Shown here in pieces: positions 35,086-45,700 of a stretch of DNA of 64,000 nt. The translations under genes and the position numbers were made by a program. Below the pieces are notes generated by a model. That model worked only from the letters and a program-made list of their open reading frames with translations, was not told where the DNA came from and ran no database searches. The stretch covers positions 62,001-126,000 of the forward strand of contig NZ_POUL01000005.1 of the NCBI RefSeq assembly GCF_002890895.1, read 5' to 3'. The DNA comes from Stutzerimonas stutzeri (GTDB lineage Bacteria; Pseudomonadota; Gammaproteobacteria; Pseudomonadales; Pseudomonadaceae). How positions within the stretch are numbered: position 1 is the stretch's first letter; each line of letters starts with the position of its first letter.

Positions 35086-36675
35086 CTAGGCTCCGCCGAG
35101 GCTGGTCAGGCTGCGCTGGTAGTCTTCGACAAAACTGTCGAAGTCCTGAGTATCGGCGGCTTCCACCTGCGCCTGCTGTGTCAGCGAGTTACGCGAAGCC
35201 TCATCGAACCAGGCCATGTCGGCATCGGACAACGCACGGCCACGGAAGTCCTCGGCGTGCTGGCGGGTCTGACGCAGGGCGAACTGGCTGAAGCTTTCGC
35301 CGTTGCGCTGCAACTCTTCAAGTACGCGGGCAGATGGCGTCAGGCTGCTGTCGTCAACCTTGGCCTGTTGTTCGGCAACCGCGCGAGCATGCTCGTCACC
35401 GCCATGGCTGCGGTCGAGCAACGCGGCGACCTGGCCGATTTGGCCAATCAGTTCGCTCGCCCATTGCTGCAGGCTGACGTCTTCGTTGCAGCGACGCAGC
35501 TCCAGCCCCGGTTTGCGACCTTCCTTGACGACCTTGAGGAAGTTGTCGCTGCTGGCCCGGCATTCGCCTTCTATCAGGCAAGGGCTCTGCTGCAATGTGC
35601 AGAACACGAGGAAAGCATCGAGAAAACGCGCTTCGCTGACGTCTATGCCCAGCGGCAGGAAGGGATTTATGTCCAGACAGCGCACTTCGATGTACTGGAT
35701 GCCCCGCGCGCGCAGCGCATGCAGCGGGCGTTCCCCGGTATCGGTGACGCGCTTGGGGCGGATGTTCGAGTAGTACTCGTTCTCGATCTGCAAGACGTTG
35801 GTGTTGAGCTGCTGCCAGTTGCCGTCAGCATCCTTGGTGCCCAGCGCTGCGTAATCGGGGTAGGGCGTCGACACCGCCTTGTGCAGGCTGCTGGTGTAGC
35901 TCGGTAGATCGTCGTAGCAGGGCGTAAGGCCAGCTTGCGCGTTGCTTTGATAACCCAGATCACTCATCCGCAGGCTGGTGGCATAGGGCAGATACAGGGT
36001 GTCTTCGTCGAGCTGCTGGAGCTGGTGCGACCGGCCCCGCATGAAGCTGGCATCCAGCGCGGGCGAAGCGCCGAACAGATACATCAGTAGCCAGCTGTAG
36101 CGGCGGAAGTTACGGATCAGTGCGATATAGCGCCAGGACTGATAGTCCTGCGCCGAGCGCTGGTCGCTCTCATCGGCCTGCAGCTTAGCCCACAGCGCCT
36201 CGGGCAACGAAAAGTTGTAATGGATGCCGGCAATGCACTGCATCGTCTTGCCGTAACGCAGCGCCAGGCCTTGGCGGTACACATATTTCAGTCGACCGAT
36301 GTTCGAGCTGCCGTACTCGGCGATCGGAATCTGCTCCTCCTCCGGAAGGTGTCCCGGCATCGACGGGCTCCAGAGGTATTCGCCATCCAGCTGGCTATAG
36401 GTATAGCGATGGATGGCGTCGAGCTCGGTCAGGGTCTTGGTCGGGTCGGTTTCAGTGCCGGTGATGAACTCCAGCAGCGCTTCGGAATAATCCGTGGTGA
36501 TCTTCGGATGAGTCAGTGCCGAGCCCAGTGCACGCGGATGCGGCGTCAGCGCCAGCTGACCATCGGCATCGACACGCAGGCATTCACGCTCGATCCCATG
36601 CAGGCATTGCGAGAGCAGCGACAGGTTGTGGTGCTCGGCCAGCAGCGCCAGGCGGTGGGAGAGAAGATCGCTCAA
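35086..36675 (-). CDS. gshA: Glutamate-cysteine ligase
   Basis: This 529-residue enzyme joins glutamate and cysteine, the first and limiting step of glutathione synthesis. It is of the proteobacterial (E. coli) class, with [10 protein letters not shown] near the start, [20 protein letters not shown] and a middle [14 protein letters not shown] segment. The start is TTG at 36675, with AAGGAA about ten bases upstream. The TTG start may hold expression down. It is a single gene with no close partner; gshB is not in the window. Confidence 0.96.
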   Translation of the reverse strand: MSDLLSHRLALLAEHHNLSLLSQCLHGIERECLRVDADGQLALTPHPRALGSALTHPKITTDYSEALLEFITGTETDPTKTLTELDAIHRYTYSQLDGEYLWSPSMPGHLPEEEQIPIAEYGSSNIGRLKYVYRQGLALRYGKTMQCIAGIHYNFSLPEALWAKLQADESDQRSAQDYQSWRYIALIRNFRRYSWLLMYLFGASPALDASFMRGRSHQLQQLDEDTLYLPYATSLRMSDLGYQSNAQAGLTPCYDDLPSYTSSLHKAVSTPYPDYAALGTKDADGNWQQLNTNVLQIENEYYSNIRPKRVTDTGERPLHALRARGIQYIEVRCLDINPFLPLGIDVSEARFLDAFLVFCTLQQSPCLIEGECRASSDNFLKVVKEGRKPGLELRRCNEDVSLQQWASELIGQIGQVAALLDRSHGGDEHARAVAEQQAKVDDSSLTPSARVLEELQRNGESFSQFALRQTRQHAEDFRGRALSDADMAWFDEASRNSLTQQAQVEAADTQDFDSFVEDYQRSLTSLGGA

Positions 36676-36805
36676 TTGGGAATTCCTTCACGCGTCAGTC
36701 GGCACAATATGGGGGTGGATCGCACGCTCTACAAGAGGCCGTCAGCGTTGGACGGCGCACTGCTGCGGGGCGTTTCCAGCGAACCCGACGCTGCAGTGCG
36801 GTGAC

Positions 36806-37192
36806 TCAGATAACCGAGAAGGTCGCCTGGGCCTTGGCCACCAGTTTTTCGCCCTGATGCACCTCGGCTTCGATGACCTGGGTGCGCCGACCGCCGTGCA
36901 CCACCCAGGCCCGGCATGTCAGCTCGCCGTCTGTCACCGGGCGGATGTAGTTGACCTTGCACTCGAGCGTGACGCTGTTCGGTTCGCCGTCATTGAGGCT
37001 GTGGCTGGCCTGGCCCATGGTGGTGTCGATCAGCGAGAACAGGGCGCCGCCGTGCAGCTTGCCGTGCAGATTGCGCAAGCCATCGTGCATGGCCAGGCGC
37101 AGCAGTGCTTCTCCATTTGCGACCTGGACGATCTCCAGCCCCAGCAGACGCCCGAAGGCACTGCTGCTGCCCACCGCTTCGACTTCGCGCAC
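36806..37192 (-). CDS. PaaI/YbgC-type hotdog thioesterase
   Basis: This 128-residue hotdog-fold protein has HGKLHGGALFSLIDTTMG (the active-site helix) and a central VTLECKVNYIRPV strand, typical of PaaI-type acyl-CoA thioesterases. The start is GTG at 37192, two bases after the tex stop; its AGGAA ribosome site lies inside the last codons of tex, so it is translationally coupled to tex. The natural substrate is unknown. Confidence 0.92.
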   Translation of the reverse strand: MREVEAVGSSSAFGRLLGLEIVQVANGEALLRLAMHDGLRNLHGKLHGGALFSLIDTTMGQASHSLNDGEPNSVTLECKVNYIRPVTDGELTCRAWVVHGGRRTQVIEAEVHQGEKLVAKAQATFSVI

Positions 37193-37194
37193 CT

Positions 37195-39516
37195 TTATTT
37201 CCTCAGATTTTTAGCGTTGGCGAACAGCGCAGCCATGGCGTTGTTGGCCGGAGCCGGCTTGGTCTCCGGCTTAGCCGCTTTGCGCTCGCCGCGCGGCTGG
37301 CCGCCACGGTTGTTACCGCCGCCGCGCATGTTGTCCGCCTTTTCGCCGGGGGTATCGCTCATGCGCATGGACAGGCCGACGCGTTGGCGCGGGATGTCCA
37401 CTTCCATGACCTTGACCTTGACGATGTCGCCGGCTTTGACCACTTCGTACGGATCCTTGACGAACTTTTCCGACAGCGCGGAAATGTGCACCAGCCCGTC
37501 CTGATGCACGCCAATGTCGACGAAGGCGCCGAAGTTGGTCACGTTGGTCACCACGCCTTCGAGCACCATGCCAGGCGTCAGGTCGCTGAGCTTTTCCACG
37601 CCTTCCTGGAACTCGGCAGTCTTGAACTCGGGGCGCGGATCGCGTCCGGGCTTCTCCAGCTCCTGAAGAATGTCGCTGACGGTTACCAGACCGAAGCTTT
37701 CGTCGGTGAACTGCTTCGGATCCAGGCGCTTGAGAAACGCCGAGTCACCAATCAGCGAGCGGATGTCGCGGCCAGTGTCGGTGGCGATACGTTTGACCAG
37801 CCGATAGGTTTCCGGGTGAACGGCCGAGGCGTCCAGCGGGTTGCTGCCGTTCATCACGCGCAGAAAGCCGGCGGCCTGCTCGAAAGTCTTGTCGCCCAGG
37901 CGCGGCACTTTTTTCAGCTCGCTGCGTGCGGTGAACGCGCCGTTGGCATCACGGTATGCCACGATGTTCTGCGCCAGGGTGGTGTTCAGCCCGGAAATGC
38001 GAGCCAGCAGCGCCACCGAGGCGGTGTTGACATCGACGCCAACGGCGTTCACGCAGTCTTCTACAACGGCATCCAGCGAGCGTGCCAGCTTGAGCTGGGA
38101 AACGTCGTGCTGGTACTGGCCGACGCCGATGGCCTTGGGCTCGATCTTCACCAATTCGGCCAGCGGATCCTGCAGGCGACGGGCGATAGAGACGGCGCCG
38201 CGGATGGAGACGTCAAGATCCGGGAATTCCTTGGCGGCCAGCTCCGAGGCCGAGTACACCGAGGCGCCGGCTTCGGAGACCATCACCTTGGTCAGCTTGA
38301 GGCCGGGCACCTGCTTGATCAGATCGGCCGCGAGCCGGTCGCTTTCGCGGCTGGCGGTGCCGTTGCCGATGGCGATCAGGTCGACGGCGTGCTTGGCACA
38401 GAGCTTGGCCAGCACGGCCAGGGTGCCGTCCCAGTCGTTGCGTGGCGCGTGCGGGTACACGGTGGCGGTATCCAGCAGCTTGCCGGTGGCGTCGACCACC
38501 GCCACCTTGCAGCCGGTGCGCAGACCGGGGTCGAGGCCCAGGGTGGCGCGCGGGCCAGCCGGCGCGGCCAGCAGCAGGTCATGCATGTTGCGCGCGAACA
38601 CGCCGATGGCGTCGTCTTCAGCTTTGTCGCGCAGTTCGCCAAGCAAGTCGGTTTCCAGGTGGGTGTAGAGCTTGACCTTCCAGGTCCAGCGCACCACTTC
38701 GCTCAGCCACTTGTCCGCCGCGCGGCCGCGATTGGCGATACCGAAGCGCTCGCCGATCATCACCTCGCCCGGATGCATGGTGCCGGGTGCTTCGTCGCCC
38801 ACTTTCAGGCTCACACTGAGCACGCCTTCGTTGCGGCCGCGGAAGATCGCCAAGGCGCGGTGGCTCGGCGCGCTCTTGAGCGGTTCGTCGTGTTCGAAAT
38901 AGTCGCTGAACTTGGCGCCTTCGTTCTCTTTACCGGGCACCACGCGCGCGCTGAGCGTAGCGTTGTGGGTCAGGAAATCGCGCAGCTTGGCCAGCAGGTT
39001 GGCGTCTTCGGCGAAACGCTCCATGAGGATGTACTTGGCACCTTCGAGCACAGCCTTGACGTCGGCGAAGCCCTTTTCGGCATCGACGAAACGTGCGGCT
39101 TCGGTTTCGGGATTCAGCTCGGGGTCGGCAAAGATCGCATCGGCCAGGTCGCCCAGACCGGCTTCCAGAGCGATCTGGCCCTTAGTGCGGCGCTTCTGCT
39201 TATAGGGCAGATAAAGGTCTTCGAGGCGGGTCTTGGTCTCGGCGAGGTCGATCTCGTGCTTGAGCTCGGGCGTCAGCTTGCCCTGTTCCTCGATGCTGGC
39301 GAGGATTGAGGCGCGGCGATCATCCAGCTCGCGCAGGTAACGCAGTCGCTCTTCGAGCAAGCGCAGCTGGGTGTCATCCAGGCTGCCGGTGACTTCCTTG
39401 CGGTAACGGGCGATGAAGGGCACGGTCGAGCCCTCGTCGAGCAGCGCCACGGTGGCGGCAACCTGTTGCGGGCGCACGCCCAGTTCAGCGGCGAGGCGAG
39501 AATTGATGCTGTCCAT
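37195..39516 (-). CDS. tex: Tex, S1-domain RNA-binding transcription accessory protein
   Basis: From ATG 39516 this is 773 residues, the normal Tex length. It has the Tex N-terminal helices ([18 protein letters not shown]), the YqgF-like domain ([18 protein letters not shown]), helix-hairpin-helix repeats ([15 protein letters not shown]) and a C-terminal S1 RNA-binding domain ([21 protein letters not shown]). Tex binds nucleic acid and influences transcription and toxin expression. A TATAAT -10 box sits on the minus strand at 39574-39569. In-frame sequence before 39516 is not used. Confidence 0.95.
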   Translation of the reverse strand: MDSINSRLAAELGVRPQQVAATVALLDEGSTVPFIARYRKEVTGSLDDTQLRLLEERLRYLRELDDRRASILASIEEQGKLTPELKHEIDLAETKTRLEDLYLPYKQKRRTKGQIALEAGLGDLADAIFADPELNPETEAARFVDAEKGFADVKAVLEGAKYILMERFAEDANLLAKLRDFLTHNATLSARVVPGKENEGAKFSDYFEHDEPLKSAPSHRALAIFRGRNEGVLSVSLKVGDEAPGTMHPGEVMIGERFGIANRGRAADKWLSEVVRWTWKVKLYTHLETDLLGELRDKAEDDAIGVFARNMHDLLLAAPAGPRATLGLDPGLRTGCKVAVVDATGKLLDTATVYPHAPRNDWDGTLAVLAKLCAKHAVDLIAIGNGTASRESDRLAADLIKQVPGLKLTKVMVSEAGASVYSASELAAKEFPDLDVSIRGAVSIARRLQDPLAELVKIEPKAIGVGQYQHDVSQLKLARSLDAVVEDCVNAVGVDVNTASVALLARISGLNTTLAQNIVAYRDANGAFTARSELKKVPRLGDKTFEQAAGFLRVMNGSNPLDASAVHPETYRLVKRIATDTGRDIRSLIGDSAFLKRLDPKQFTDESFGLVTVSDILQELEKPGRDPRPEFKTAEFQEGVEKLSDLTPGMVLEGVVTNVTNFGAFVDIGVHQDGLVHISALSEKFVKDPYEVVKAGDIVKVKVMEVDIPRQRVGLSMRMSDTPGEKADNMRGGGNNRGGQPRGERKAAKPETKPAPANNAMAALFANAKNLRK

Positions 39517-39568
39517 TGATGTCCTGCTGCGGGCTTGGGGATCGGCCAGCCGGCCGGAAAGGGGCGCG

Positions 39569-39574
39569 ATTATA
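39569..39574 (-). promoter_or_regulatory. Probable -10 box for tex
   Basis: TATAAT on the minus strand, 53 bases before the tex ATG. The upstream -35 is not clear. Confidence 0.4.
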
Positions 39575-39760
39575 ACCGCCGCTGGAAGGGTGAGGGCTAG
39601 CGCGATGGCCGCTGGTCGATCAGCCCTACCGTTACGTTTGTCGCCGAGCTGCGGAGCGCTATTGTCTTTTGCCTGTGTAGCCGCCAACATCACAGCCTGT
39701 ATGGCTTAAAGCCAGCACCCCTCCGGCGCCGGCCGCGTCCGCCTTCACGAGTCCATGTAA

Positions 39761-40462
39761 ATGCCAGGTCAGCCGTGGCCCATCAGTATTCGAACCGGTG
39801 CCGCTGCTCTCGTGCTGAGCTGGCTACTGGGACAGCTGGTATGGGCCGCTGCCGTTGAAAGCTGGAATTTCGAACGGATTCTCAGCCAGGCCGAGAAGCG
39901 CTACGGCGCGCTTGGCGAAGGGCGCAATCGACTGCTCGCCTGGGAGGAATTGCTGCGCAGTGGCGCCGCGCTTGATGAGCAAGGCCAGCTTCGAGCGGTG
40001 AACAACTTCTTCAATCTTCAGCTGCGTTTCGCGGACGATCGTGATTTGTGGAAGCAAACTGACTATTGGGCGACCCCGGTCGAAGCACTGCGCATCGGCG
40101 GCGCAGACTGTGAGGATTACGCCATTGCCAAATACATCAGCCTTCGACGCCTGGGCGTGCCGAGCAGCAAACTGCGTATCACCTATGTAAAGGCTGTGCG
40201 GCTCAATCAGGCGCATATGGTGCTGACCTATTACGCGCAGCCGGACGCAGTGCCGCTGGTTTTGGACAATCTGGTCGGCGGGATTCTGCCCGCGAGCCAG
40301 CGCAGCGATCTGGTCCCGGTCTATGCCTTTAACGGCGAAGGGCTATGGCTGCCAGGTGCACGAGGTGACAAGCAGGTTGGTGACAGCAAGCGCCTCTCGC
40401 GCTGGCAGGATTTGCTGAAAAAGATGCACACGGAAGGTTTTCCAGCTGAGTCTGGATATTAG
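39761..40462 (+). CDS. lapG: LapG, transglutaminase-like periplasmic cysteine protease
   Basis: This 233-residue exported protease cuts the biofilm adhesin LapA from the cell surface. A signal peptide (about 12-30) precedes the DUF920/BTLCP domain. The catalytic triad is Cys117 (in GADCEDY), His152 (in AHMVL) and Asp169 (in VLDN), spaced as in the known LapG. The acidic residues around Cys117 fit its calcium site. It is followed by lapD after nine bases, so the pair is one operon. Its expected target is the TAAG site in the adhesin encoded at 42799-49542. Confidence 0.95.
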   Translation: MPGQPWPISIRTGAAALVLSWLLGQLVWAAAVESWNFERILSQAEKRYGALGEGRNRLLAWEELLRSGAALDEQGQLRAVNNFFNLQLRFADDRDLWKQTDYWATPVEALRIGGADCEDYAIAKYISLRRLGVPSSKLRITYVKAVRLNQAHMVLTYYAQPDAVPLVLDNLVGGILPASQRSDLVPVYAFNGEGLWLPGARGDKQVGDSKRLSRWQDLLKKMHTEGFPAESGY

Positions 40463-40471
40463 GAGTCCACC

Positions 40472-42454
40472 ATGTCCCTGTTCAAACAGCTGCTGATTGC
40501 GATCTGCTTGTTCCTCTTGGCAGCGTTCACCGGCAGCTTCGTGGTCAGCCTCGAATCTTCGCGCGGGCAGTACGTCAATCAACTGCGCTCCCATGCCCAG
40601 GACGCAGCGACGGCACTCGGGCTGTCGCTCACGGCCAACATCGAGGATCCGACGATGGTTGAGCTCGTGGTCAGCTCACTGTTCGATAGCGGCTACTACT
40701 CGAGCATCCGGGTTATCGATCTGGAGAGCGGCGAGCCGATCGTCGAGCGCCAGGCCGAGCCGGATGCAGGAAGCACACCGGCCTGGTTCCTGGACCTCAT
40801 TGATCTGCATGCAGAAGGCGGGGACGCGATTGTCAGCCGTGGTTGGCAGCAAGCGGCGCGGGTTGAGGTGGTCAGTCACCCGGTGTTCGCAGCCGCCCGG
40901 CTGTGGCAGAGCACGCTGGGCATGCTCGGCTGGTTGGTCTTGTGTGGCGTGGTCAGTGCCGTACTGGGCGCGTTGCTGTTGCGTCGTCAGTTGCGTCCCC
41001 TGGACGACATGGTCGAGCAATCCCAGGCCATCACCCGGCGGGAGTTCCTCAGCGTGCCGCAGCTTCCAGAAACACCTGAGCTGCGTCGCGTGGTCCTGGC
41101 CATGAACCTCATGGTTGAAAAGCTCAAGACACTCTTCGATGAAGAGGCTCGACGCAGCGAACGCCTGCGCGAAGAGGCCTACCACGACAGCCTGACCGGC
41201 CTCAGCAACCGTCGTCATTTCGACATGCAGCTACAGGCGCGGTTGAGCGGCGAAGATCAGGCGGTCAGCGGCTACATGCTGCTGCTGCGCATCAAAGACC
41301 TGATGGGCTTGAACCAGCGTCTCGGCGGAGCCCGCACGGACGAGTTGCTGCGTGCGGTTGCTGGGCAGATGCGCCAAGTGACCAGTGATCGCTATCTAAT
41401 TGGACGGACCCGCGGGGGTGAGTTTGCCTTGCTTGCCGTTGGCCTTGACCGGCTAGAGGCCGAGCGTCTTGCCGAGAGCCTTGAGCAGGCACTTGCGACC
41501 CTGCAGCAAACCGGGCTCAGCGATCGCCTGCCGGTCGCCCATATAGGCCTGACGGCTTTCACTCATGAGCAAACCGTAGGCGGGCTTTACGCCGCGCTGG
41601 ATGAGGCGCTCGCGCTTGCCAGCAGCCAGACCCGTCAGGCCTGGGCTTGCCATGACACTTCAGTGAACGCGCCAGTGGCCGAGCAACACAACGACTGGCA
41701 CCGCCTGCTCGACAGCGTGATAGAAAATGGATTGCTGCAGCTGTACTTCCAGCCGGTGATGAGTGCTGTCGATCCCAAACGCCTCATACATAGCAAGGTG
41801 CTCGCGAGGCTGGTCGATGGCGATGGCGAGCTGCTTCCTGCGGCACGCTTCCTGCCTTGGCTGGAACGCTTCGGTTGGACTGCTCGCCTGGATCTGACCA
41901 TGCTTCGGCAAACGCTGGCGCATCTGGAACGTCACCACTCTCCGCTGGCGATTAGCTTGTGCGGCGCAACCTTGCGAGATCCAGGCGCGCGCGAGCAGGT
42001 CTTCGAGATGCTGGCGCGGCATGCTGAAGTGGCCGGTCTGTTGACCCTCGAGTTGGACGAAGCCCAACTGCCGGATCAGGCAGACCTCGAACAACTGACG
42101 CGGCGCCTGCGTCAGATCGGCTTTGGCCTTGGTGTGCAGCACTTCGGCGGCCGCTTCAGCATGATCGGTAATCTGGCGCGGCTGGGGCTGGGCTACCTGA
42201 AGGTGGACGGGAGTTACATTCGCGGCGTGGACACCGAAGACGACAAGCACCTGTTCATTCAGGCGATGCAGCGCGCCGCCCATAGCATCGACCTGCCGCT
42301 CATTGCTGAGCAGGTCGAGACCGAAGGCGAATGGATGACGCTACGTGCGCTTGGCTTCGAAGGCGGACAGGGCCGCTTGCTGGGCAACCCCGCCCCATGG
42401 AGCGAGGTTGCCAGCCGCTCAGATCAGGCCGGTGTCGTCATCGTCGACCAGTAA
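40472..42454 (+). CDS. lapD: LapD, inside-out c-di-GMP receptor
   Basis: This 660-residue inner-membrane protein has an N-terminal helix (about 6-26), a periplasmic LapG-binding domain, a second helix (about 150-171), a HAMP linker, a degenerate GGDEF domain (RTRGGEFALL instead of GGDEF) and a degenerate EAL domain (KVLARL). The lost catalytic residues are as expected for a receptor that binds c-di-GMP without making or breaking it. When bound it holds LapG and protects the adhesin. Its last 36 bases overlap the 3' end of the opposite gene. Confidence 0.95.
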   Translation: MSLFKQLLIAICLFLLAAFTGSFVVSLESSRGQYVNQLRSHAQDAATALGLSLTANIEDPTMVELVVSSLFDSGYYSSIRVIDLESGEPIVERQAEPDAGSTPAWFLDLIDLHAEGGDAIVSRGWQQAARVEVVSHPVFAAARLWQSTLGMLGWLVLCGVVSAVLGALLLRRQLRPLDDMVEQSQAITRREFLSVPQLPETPELRRVVLAMNLMVEKLKTLFDEEARRSERLREEAYHDSLTGLSNRRHFDMQLQARLSGEDQAVSGYMLLLRIKDLMGLNQRLGGARTDELLRAVAGQMRQVTSDRYLIGRTRGGEFALLAVGLDRLEAERLAESLEQALATLQQTGLSDRLPVAHIGLTAFTHEQTVGGLYAALDEALALASSQTRQAWACHDTSVNAPVAEQHNDWHRLLDSVIENGLLQLYFQPVMSAVDPKRLIHSKVLARLVDGDGELLPAARFLPWLERFGWTARLDLTMLRQTLAHLERHHSPLAISLCGATLRDPGAREQVFEMLARHAEVAGLLTLELDEAQLPDQADLEQLTRRLRQIGFGLGVQHFGGRFSMIGNLARLGLGYLKVDGSYIRGVDTEDDKHLFIQAMQRAAHSIDLPLIAEQVETEGEWMTLRALGFEGGQGRLLGNPAPWSEVASRSDQAGVVIVDQ

Positions 42455-42748
42455 ACGCGTCGCGCCGAGCGCATCGCGCGCCCGGCTGCGCCCTGCCAGC
42501 TTGGCCTGCGCGGCCTCCGGCAGATCAGTGATGCGCAACACGCCCTTGTCGATCAGGGCGTGCACCAGGTCTTCGAGCACCCGCACCATGTCCAGGTCGC
42601 TCTGGCGCAGGTGCGCGAGGCTTTCGCGCGCAGCGAGCCAAGCGCGCACTTCGCTGTCGTCCTCCGGTAGCTCACCGGTCATGTCGGTGAAGGGACTCTG
42701 CTCAACCGCCAACAGTCGCCCGTCAGCGTCGCGTTTGATATACAGCAT
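42419..42748 (-). CDS. Small conserved protein overlapping the lapD 3' end
   Basis: From ATG 42748 (TTG 42754 possible) this is a 109-residue acidic protein, MLYIKRDADGRLLAVEQ to the end LLVDDDDTGLI. I recall such proteins in Pseudomonas labelled, without real basis, tryptophan synthase subunit beta-like. It has no membrane segment or known catalytic motif. It converges on lapD and its 3' end overlaps lapD by 36 bases. It sits directly after the adhesin gene on the same strand, 51 bases away. Confidence 0.75.
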   Translation of the reverse strand: MLYIKRDADGRLLAVEQSPFTDMTGELPEDDSEVRAWLAARESLAHLRQSDLDMVRVLEDLVHALIDKGVLRITDLPEAAQAKLAGRSRARDALGATRLLVDDDDTGLI

Positions 42749-42798
42749 GGTCAAGGCCTGAATGAAGGCGTCCGCCTGCTGGCAGGCGGACGAGCGGC

Positions 42799-45700
42799 TT
42801 AGGTGTGGTCGATCTTGACCGTAGGGTCTGTTCCGGCCACCAACGAATTGACGATATCGGACATCGAGCCGGTTGCACCGGTCAATAGCGTTGTGTTCTG
42901 CAGCTGAATCGTCACGTCAGCCGTCCCTGCGCCGTTGATAAAGTGCCCGGCCGAGCTGATCTCCAACGTAGACGTGGTCGTGTCTACCCGGAGGTAGCTG
43001 AGGATGTCTCGATTTTCCTCTCCGACCAGAAGGTCGCGGAGATCGATCCGGTCACCTTCGCTCGTATTGAAGTCCTTGATGACATCGTTGCCCATATCGC
43101 CTGCTTTCCACACGAATGTATCCGCGCCGCCACCGCCGTTGAGCTGGTCATTGCCCAAGCCGCCGATGAGGATGTCGTCGCCAGCGCCGCCAACCAGGAG
43201 GTCGTTGCCGGTGCCACCATCGAGCGTGTCGTTCCCCTGCAATCCGTAAAGCAGGTCGTCGCCCGCGCCGCCGCTGAGGTAATCGTTACCCGCTGCGCCC
43301 GTGTGCGAGGAGCTGGCCGAGCCGCCGATGACGGTGATTGCCGAGCTGCCCTGGTCATTGATAACCAAGGTGACGGTGGGCATATAGTTTGACGGCAATG
43401 CACTGCTTGTGACCAATTGCAATTGGTCGGTACCCACAACCTCCGTGCCGGTCGACAGCAGCGACACGTAACTGCTGAGGTCATACTCGCCCTTCTCATC
43501 GCGTGGGAACTCGACGTAGCTGTCGCCTACCTTCAGCACCAGAGTGGCGTCCGCCGGCAGATCGCTAAATGTCAGCGTCTGGATTGTTTCCAGAACGCCC
43601 ACCTTGTCTTGCACAACAGCAAACACGTCGACTGAATAGTTGTAGCTGCTCAGCGACCCCGTGCCCGGATTTACCGAGAGCGAGTCGATTTGGAAACCAT
43701 CATTGTTGCCATTCTTCGAGAACGTGTTGGATGGGTCTTGTGCAATGGTGAAGTTCAGCATGTCGACATTCGTCACAACGGACACACTGTCCGTACCGCC
43801 ATTGCTGAACAGTTTGCCGCTGATATGAATCTCGACCTGAGCTTTATCGAAAGCCCCGGTATAGGTTTGATTGACGCTCCAGCTACCGCCGCTAAGGACT
43901 GTCCCTTGTTGGAGGTTAACAGTATTGCCACTCGCGTCGACGAGCCTGAGATAGACCTCAACGTTTTGATCCGATACTGATGATCCCTTAGCAGTCGTGC
44001 CAACGGAGCCAGTAAGTTTTCCAACGCCATTTGCCAAGTCGGAAAGTGCTACTTCGGATTTAATAAGAACCGTGTCATCCGATGTGTTCTTTAGCGATAG
44101 CCCAACAGTTTGCATCCCTATCGGGAAGTTGAAGGTAATCGCATCAGTACCCGCTATACGTGTTTGATTATCTTGTTCTCCCGAGCTTTGTATTGACAGC
44201 CCATTGCCTTTGCTCCAATCGAACTTCTGGTTCGTTCCAGCGCTAATCCCAATACCATTCGGGAAAGTAAAGGAGGTCTGCCCGTCGATCGCGGAGAAGC
44301 CGCTGGTAGAGCTCGAGAAATCAAAAGTGTTTTCGGTCCCCGGGCCGACCTTTACAGACACGGTACCCGCCGGAATCGCATCGGCGACCGGTGCCACCGA
44401 AATCGTACGGCTGTCGATATCGGTCAGAACGTCGCTTCCACTGCTGTTGCCACTATCACGTGTCGTCATCGTAACGGTGACGTCACCGCTTGCGTCTGGA
44501 CTTGGCTTGAAGACCGGCTGGGTTGAAGGAGCGGCAAGGTAGTTATTGATCGCGCTCAGCGTACCGGTTAATACCAGCTCAGACGCCGTGCCGCTGACGG
44601 TGACACCGTTCAAGCTCGACGCTGAAAGCGATCCATCGCTTACCGACAGAGTCACGCTGATCGGGCCACTGCCGGCATCGACATCGGAGACGGCAAGTCC
44701 CGCGAGCTTCAACGCGGTGTCCTCGGCGGTGACGAACGAGGCCGGCATATGGTTGATGGGTGCATCGTTTACCGCATCGATCTGGATGGAGACCGTTGCC
44801 GATGTCTTGTCCAGATTGCCTAACGCGTCCGTAGCACTGTATTGAAATAAGGTGCTACCACTCCAATCCGCTGTCGGTATGAAATCAACGGTGGCCTGGT
44901 TATCAAGGGCGGGGATGGTCTGACCCATCATAACTGGCTGGCCGTTGTACATAAGCGTTCCATTAGCTGGCAAGCTGGTTATCGTGAAGTTGGCAATACT
45001 GCTTGAAGAATCGGAGGCGTTCAGCGCAATTCGGAGAGGATTGTCCTCACTGCCGAGGGCCGTAACATCCGCAGTTTCAGGCGCCACGGTATCGCCGATT
45101 GTAATGTGGGTGCTGGTGGAGTTTAGGCTGATTCCGTCTTGGGCAAAGGCTGTCACCGTTAGGCTCTGGCTGCCGGTGGGGCTGCCATCGAACGTCATAG
45201 TCAAACCGGTTACGGTTATTGCTTTGTTGTCCGGGTTAATCGTCGCGCTATACGAACCTTGGCTTACCAGCGGAAGTGTCCAGGTGCCGTCCCCGTTGTC
45301 GATCCCTGCCGATAACGTGGCGCCAGCGGGCACCGAAACTTTGATGCTGCTGATTGATTCCGAGAAATCCACATCCGTCGGAGCGGCATTGATAGTCAGC
45401 GGATAGCTGGTTTTCGAAACGAAGGTAACGGAGTTGATCAGGAAGTCATCACCCGTGCGCGGCGCAGTGAACTCAATGCGACTGATGGCGCTGCCGTCAG
45501 CGGCTGTAAGCGAAAGCGCTTCGTCTATCCCATCGCTTCCCCCATAGATCGTGCTGCCGCCGATCTGTTTGCCAGTACTGTCATATAGCTTGTACTGAGC
45601 CTGCTCCCCCGGGTTCAGCCACGCAAGCCGGACAGTTACATTTGCCACGGGTGCATCGAACGCGATAGCCAGCCGCTCCGAATGCTGGTTGCCGTAGCCC

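Noticed and set aside
37105..39309. 734-codon frame opposite tex
   Set aside because: Antisense shadow of Tex. Composition is typical of reverse-complement high-GC coding.
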